5,606 bases of DNA, from positions 1 through 5,606 of the forward strand of contig JAQWCT010000176.1 of the NCBI GenBank assembly GCA_028705785.1. The letters are read 5' to 3'. The DNA is from Sulfurospirillaceae bacterium (GTDB taxonomy: Bacteria > Campylobacterota > Campylobacteria > Campylobacterales > Sulfurospirillaceae). Under the pieces are notes generated by a model. It had not been told where the DNA came from and ran no database searches. It saw nothing but the letters and a program-made list of their open reading frames with translations. Below are positions 5,044 to 5,606 of this stretch, piece after piece (position 1 is the first letter of the stretch; each line of letters begins with the position of its first letter). The position numbers were made by a program, and so were the translations under genes.

Positions 5044-5301
5044 TTAGATGCCATAAAACTTATGTTCACCTATTACACCAACTTCAATATCTACTTCTTT
5101 GTTTATATTGCTGGTATATTTTGCTAATTTATCACTCGGTATGGTTAAATCATACAAAGTGTTTTTATAACCGCCATTTTTTAGCGGAACTTTGACTAAA
5201 AGCTGTAATTTTGTTTTACCTTTAGTCACCTCATTGGTTTCTTTGTTTGTATAGTCACTTGATGTGAATATATTTAGAAGCGTACCTCTTAGTGTTAACA
5301 T
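5044..5301 (-). CDS. Small OB-fold-like protein, candidate ssDNA-binding protein (85 aa)
   Basis: This compact, beta-rich 85-aa protein has strands at MLTLRGTLLNIFTS (1-14), TKLQLLVKVPL (30-40), YKNTLYDLTIP (45-55) and KEVDIEVGVIGEHKFYGI (68-85), interrupted by a polar loop rich in Thr/Asn/Lys (15-29). This pattern and size fit a single OB fold like those of the ssDNA-binding proteins of filamentous phages (pV-like). Its place just upstream of the rolling-circle initiator supports coating of single-stranded replication products. No diagnostic motif is present, so the function is inferred from fold pattern and context. ATG 5299-5301 is preceded by AAAAGGAAA with good spacing. That site is embedded in a hairpin (5305-5320), which could limit translation. 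Confidence 0.6.
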   Translation of the reverse strand: MLTLRGTLLNIFTSSDYTNKETNEVTKGKTKLQLLVKVPLKNGGYKNTLYDLTIPSDKLAKYTSNINKEVDIEVGVIGEHKFYGI

Positions 5302-5304
5302 TGT

Positions 5305-5330
5305 GTTTCCTTTTGGAAACCAGCGCTGGT
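5305..5330 (-). promoter_or_regulatory. Hairpin over the ribosome-binding site plus adjoining 12-bp palindrome
   Basis: GTTTCC (5305-5310) and GGAAAC (5315-5320) pair around a TTTT loop, and in the minus-strand mRNA the AGGAAA of the 85-aa gene lies in this stem and loop. It directly overlaps a perfect palindrome ACCAGCGCTGGT (5319-5330), the most GC-rich spot in the region. The two could be an RNA control element for the OB-fold-like gene (for example translational autoregulation, as known for phage ssDNA-binding proteins), or a DNA-binding site. The structures are seen directly; the role is inferred. Confidence 0.5.
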
Positions 5331-5398
5331 CTATTTTTGATTTGTAATTACAAGATGCAGTATAAAGAGGTTTTGAAAAATAGTTTTCGGTAAAGTGG

Positions 5399-5606
5399 CT
5401 AAATTTTTTCTAACATTTCCGAAGGAAATCGTGCAGAATATATGTATAGAGGATTTATAAGTAAATTCTTTTGATATTCATATGGTAAATCCAAAACGAT
5501 ATTTAAATCATTTTTTGCTTGTTCATGCAAACTATAAAGTGTATTGGTTTCATCAGTGCTGTAGTATTGTTTTTGTTTTGTGGTTATCGAAAAAATAGGA
5601 ATAAAA
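5399..5606 (-). CDS. C-terminal end of an unidentified gene, cut by the window edge
   Basis: An open minus-strand frame enters from the right edge and runs 68 codons to a TAG at 5399-5401. The visible part begins FIPIFSITTKQKQYYS and ends SARFPSEMLEKI, with a helical middle (LYSLHEQAKNDLNIVLDL, about residues 23-40). No motif is recognised. There is no start codon in the visible part. Joining the window's two ends also gives no start before a stop, so the gene extends into sequence not shown. It is in the same direction as the OB-fold-like and rep genes, 97 bp upstream of the former, and is probably part of the same element. Confidence 0.6.
   Translation of the reverse strand, partial: FIPIFSITTKQKQYYSTDETNTLYSLHEQAKNDLNIVLDLPYEYQKNLLINPLYIYSARFPSEMLEKI

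Noticed and set aside
5415..5429. Perfect ATTTCC/GGAAAT hairpin as a terminator
   Set aside because: It lies within the coding part of the right-edge gene (FPSEM codons), ahead of its stop, and no U-run follows on the minus strand.
1..5606. Window as a complete circular genome
   Set aside because: The gene at the right edge would need a start codon from the left edge. Joining the ends gives about 14 sense codons and then a stop, with no ATG, GTG or TTG in frame, so sequence is missing.
1..5606. CRISPR array or complete RNA gene
   Set aside because: No regularly spaced repeats of CRISPR size were seen on either strand. The only RNA-gene sequence is the tRNA-Ser 3' fragment.

Overview
The window is AT-rich and tightly packed with lysine- and isoleucine-rich proteins. 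It carries a fragment of a serine tRNA gene and the core of a small integrative element. The composition, the style of the tRNA-Ser 3' end and the general look of the proteins suggest a member of the Campylobacterota (Sulfurimonas/Arcobacter-like). That assignment is an impression from composition, not a search result. The gene set (rolling-circle-type initiator, candidate small ssDNA-binding protein, excisionase-like protein, tyrosine integrase, attachment site) fits an integrative plasmid or a filamentous-phage-like (inovirus-like) prophage or satellite. No coat, Zot/pI-like or other virion gene is visible, so the phage identity is not proven.

Right half (about 2208-5606), all on the minus strand and read from right to left: the end of an unidentified gene (5399-5606, cut by the window edge); a small OB-fold-like protein (5044-5301); a very structured intergenic stretch (4943-5043) that is a candidate replication origin; a Rep_trans-type replication initiator (3554-4915); an AlpA/HTH_17-type excisionase-like protein (3217-3543); and a tyrosine recombinase (2208-3281). 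The last three genes are nearly contiguous or overlap and are probably co-translated. Downstream of the integrase stop lie three 11-bp direct repeats (2175-2207) and then the 3' end of a tRNA-Ser gene (2100-2122), which is the likely attachment core. The rest of the tRNA is absent, so the site looks like attP of a circular form or a junction between tandem copies, not an intact chromosomal tRNA gene.

Left half: a plus-strand operon (1047-2087) encodes a small HTH protein, a 53-aa single-span membrane protein and a membrane-anchored Mrr-family nuclease, ending right at the attachment core. This looks like cargo, possibly defence or superinfection exclusion. It is divergent from a minus-strand pair of unknown genes (662-913 and 77-583). 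The divergent region (914-1046) holds a perfect 17-bp palindrome and a near copy 64 bp away, good candidates for operators of the HTH protein. Hairpins lie between and after the two unknown genes.

In a circular form the minus-strand genes would form one long block: unknown gene, SSB-like, rep, xis, int, att, and then, past the inverted cargo operon, the two unknown genes. Joining the two window ends does not give the right-edge gene a start codon, so the window is probably part of a larger element and not a complete circle. No gap between genes exceeds 135 bases.
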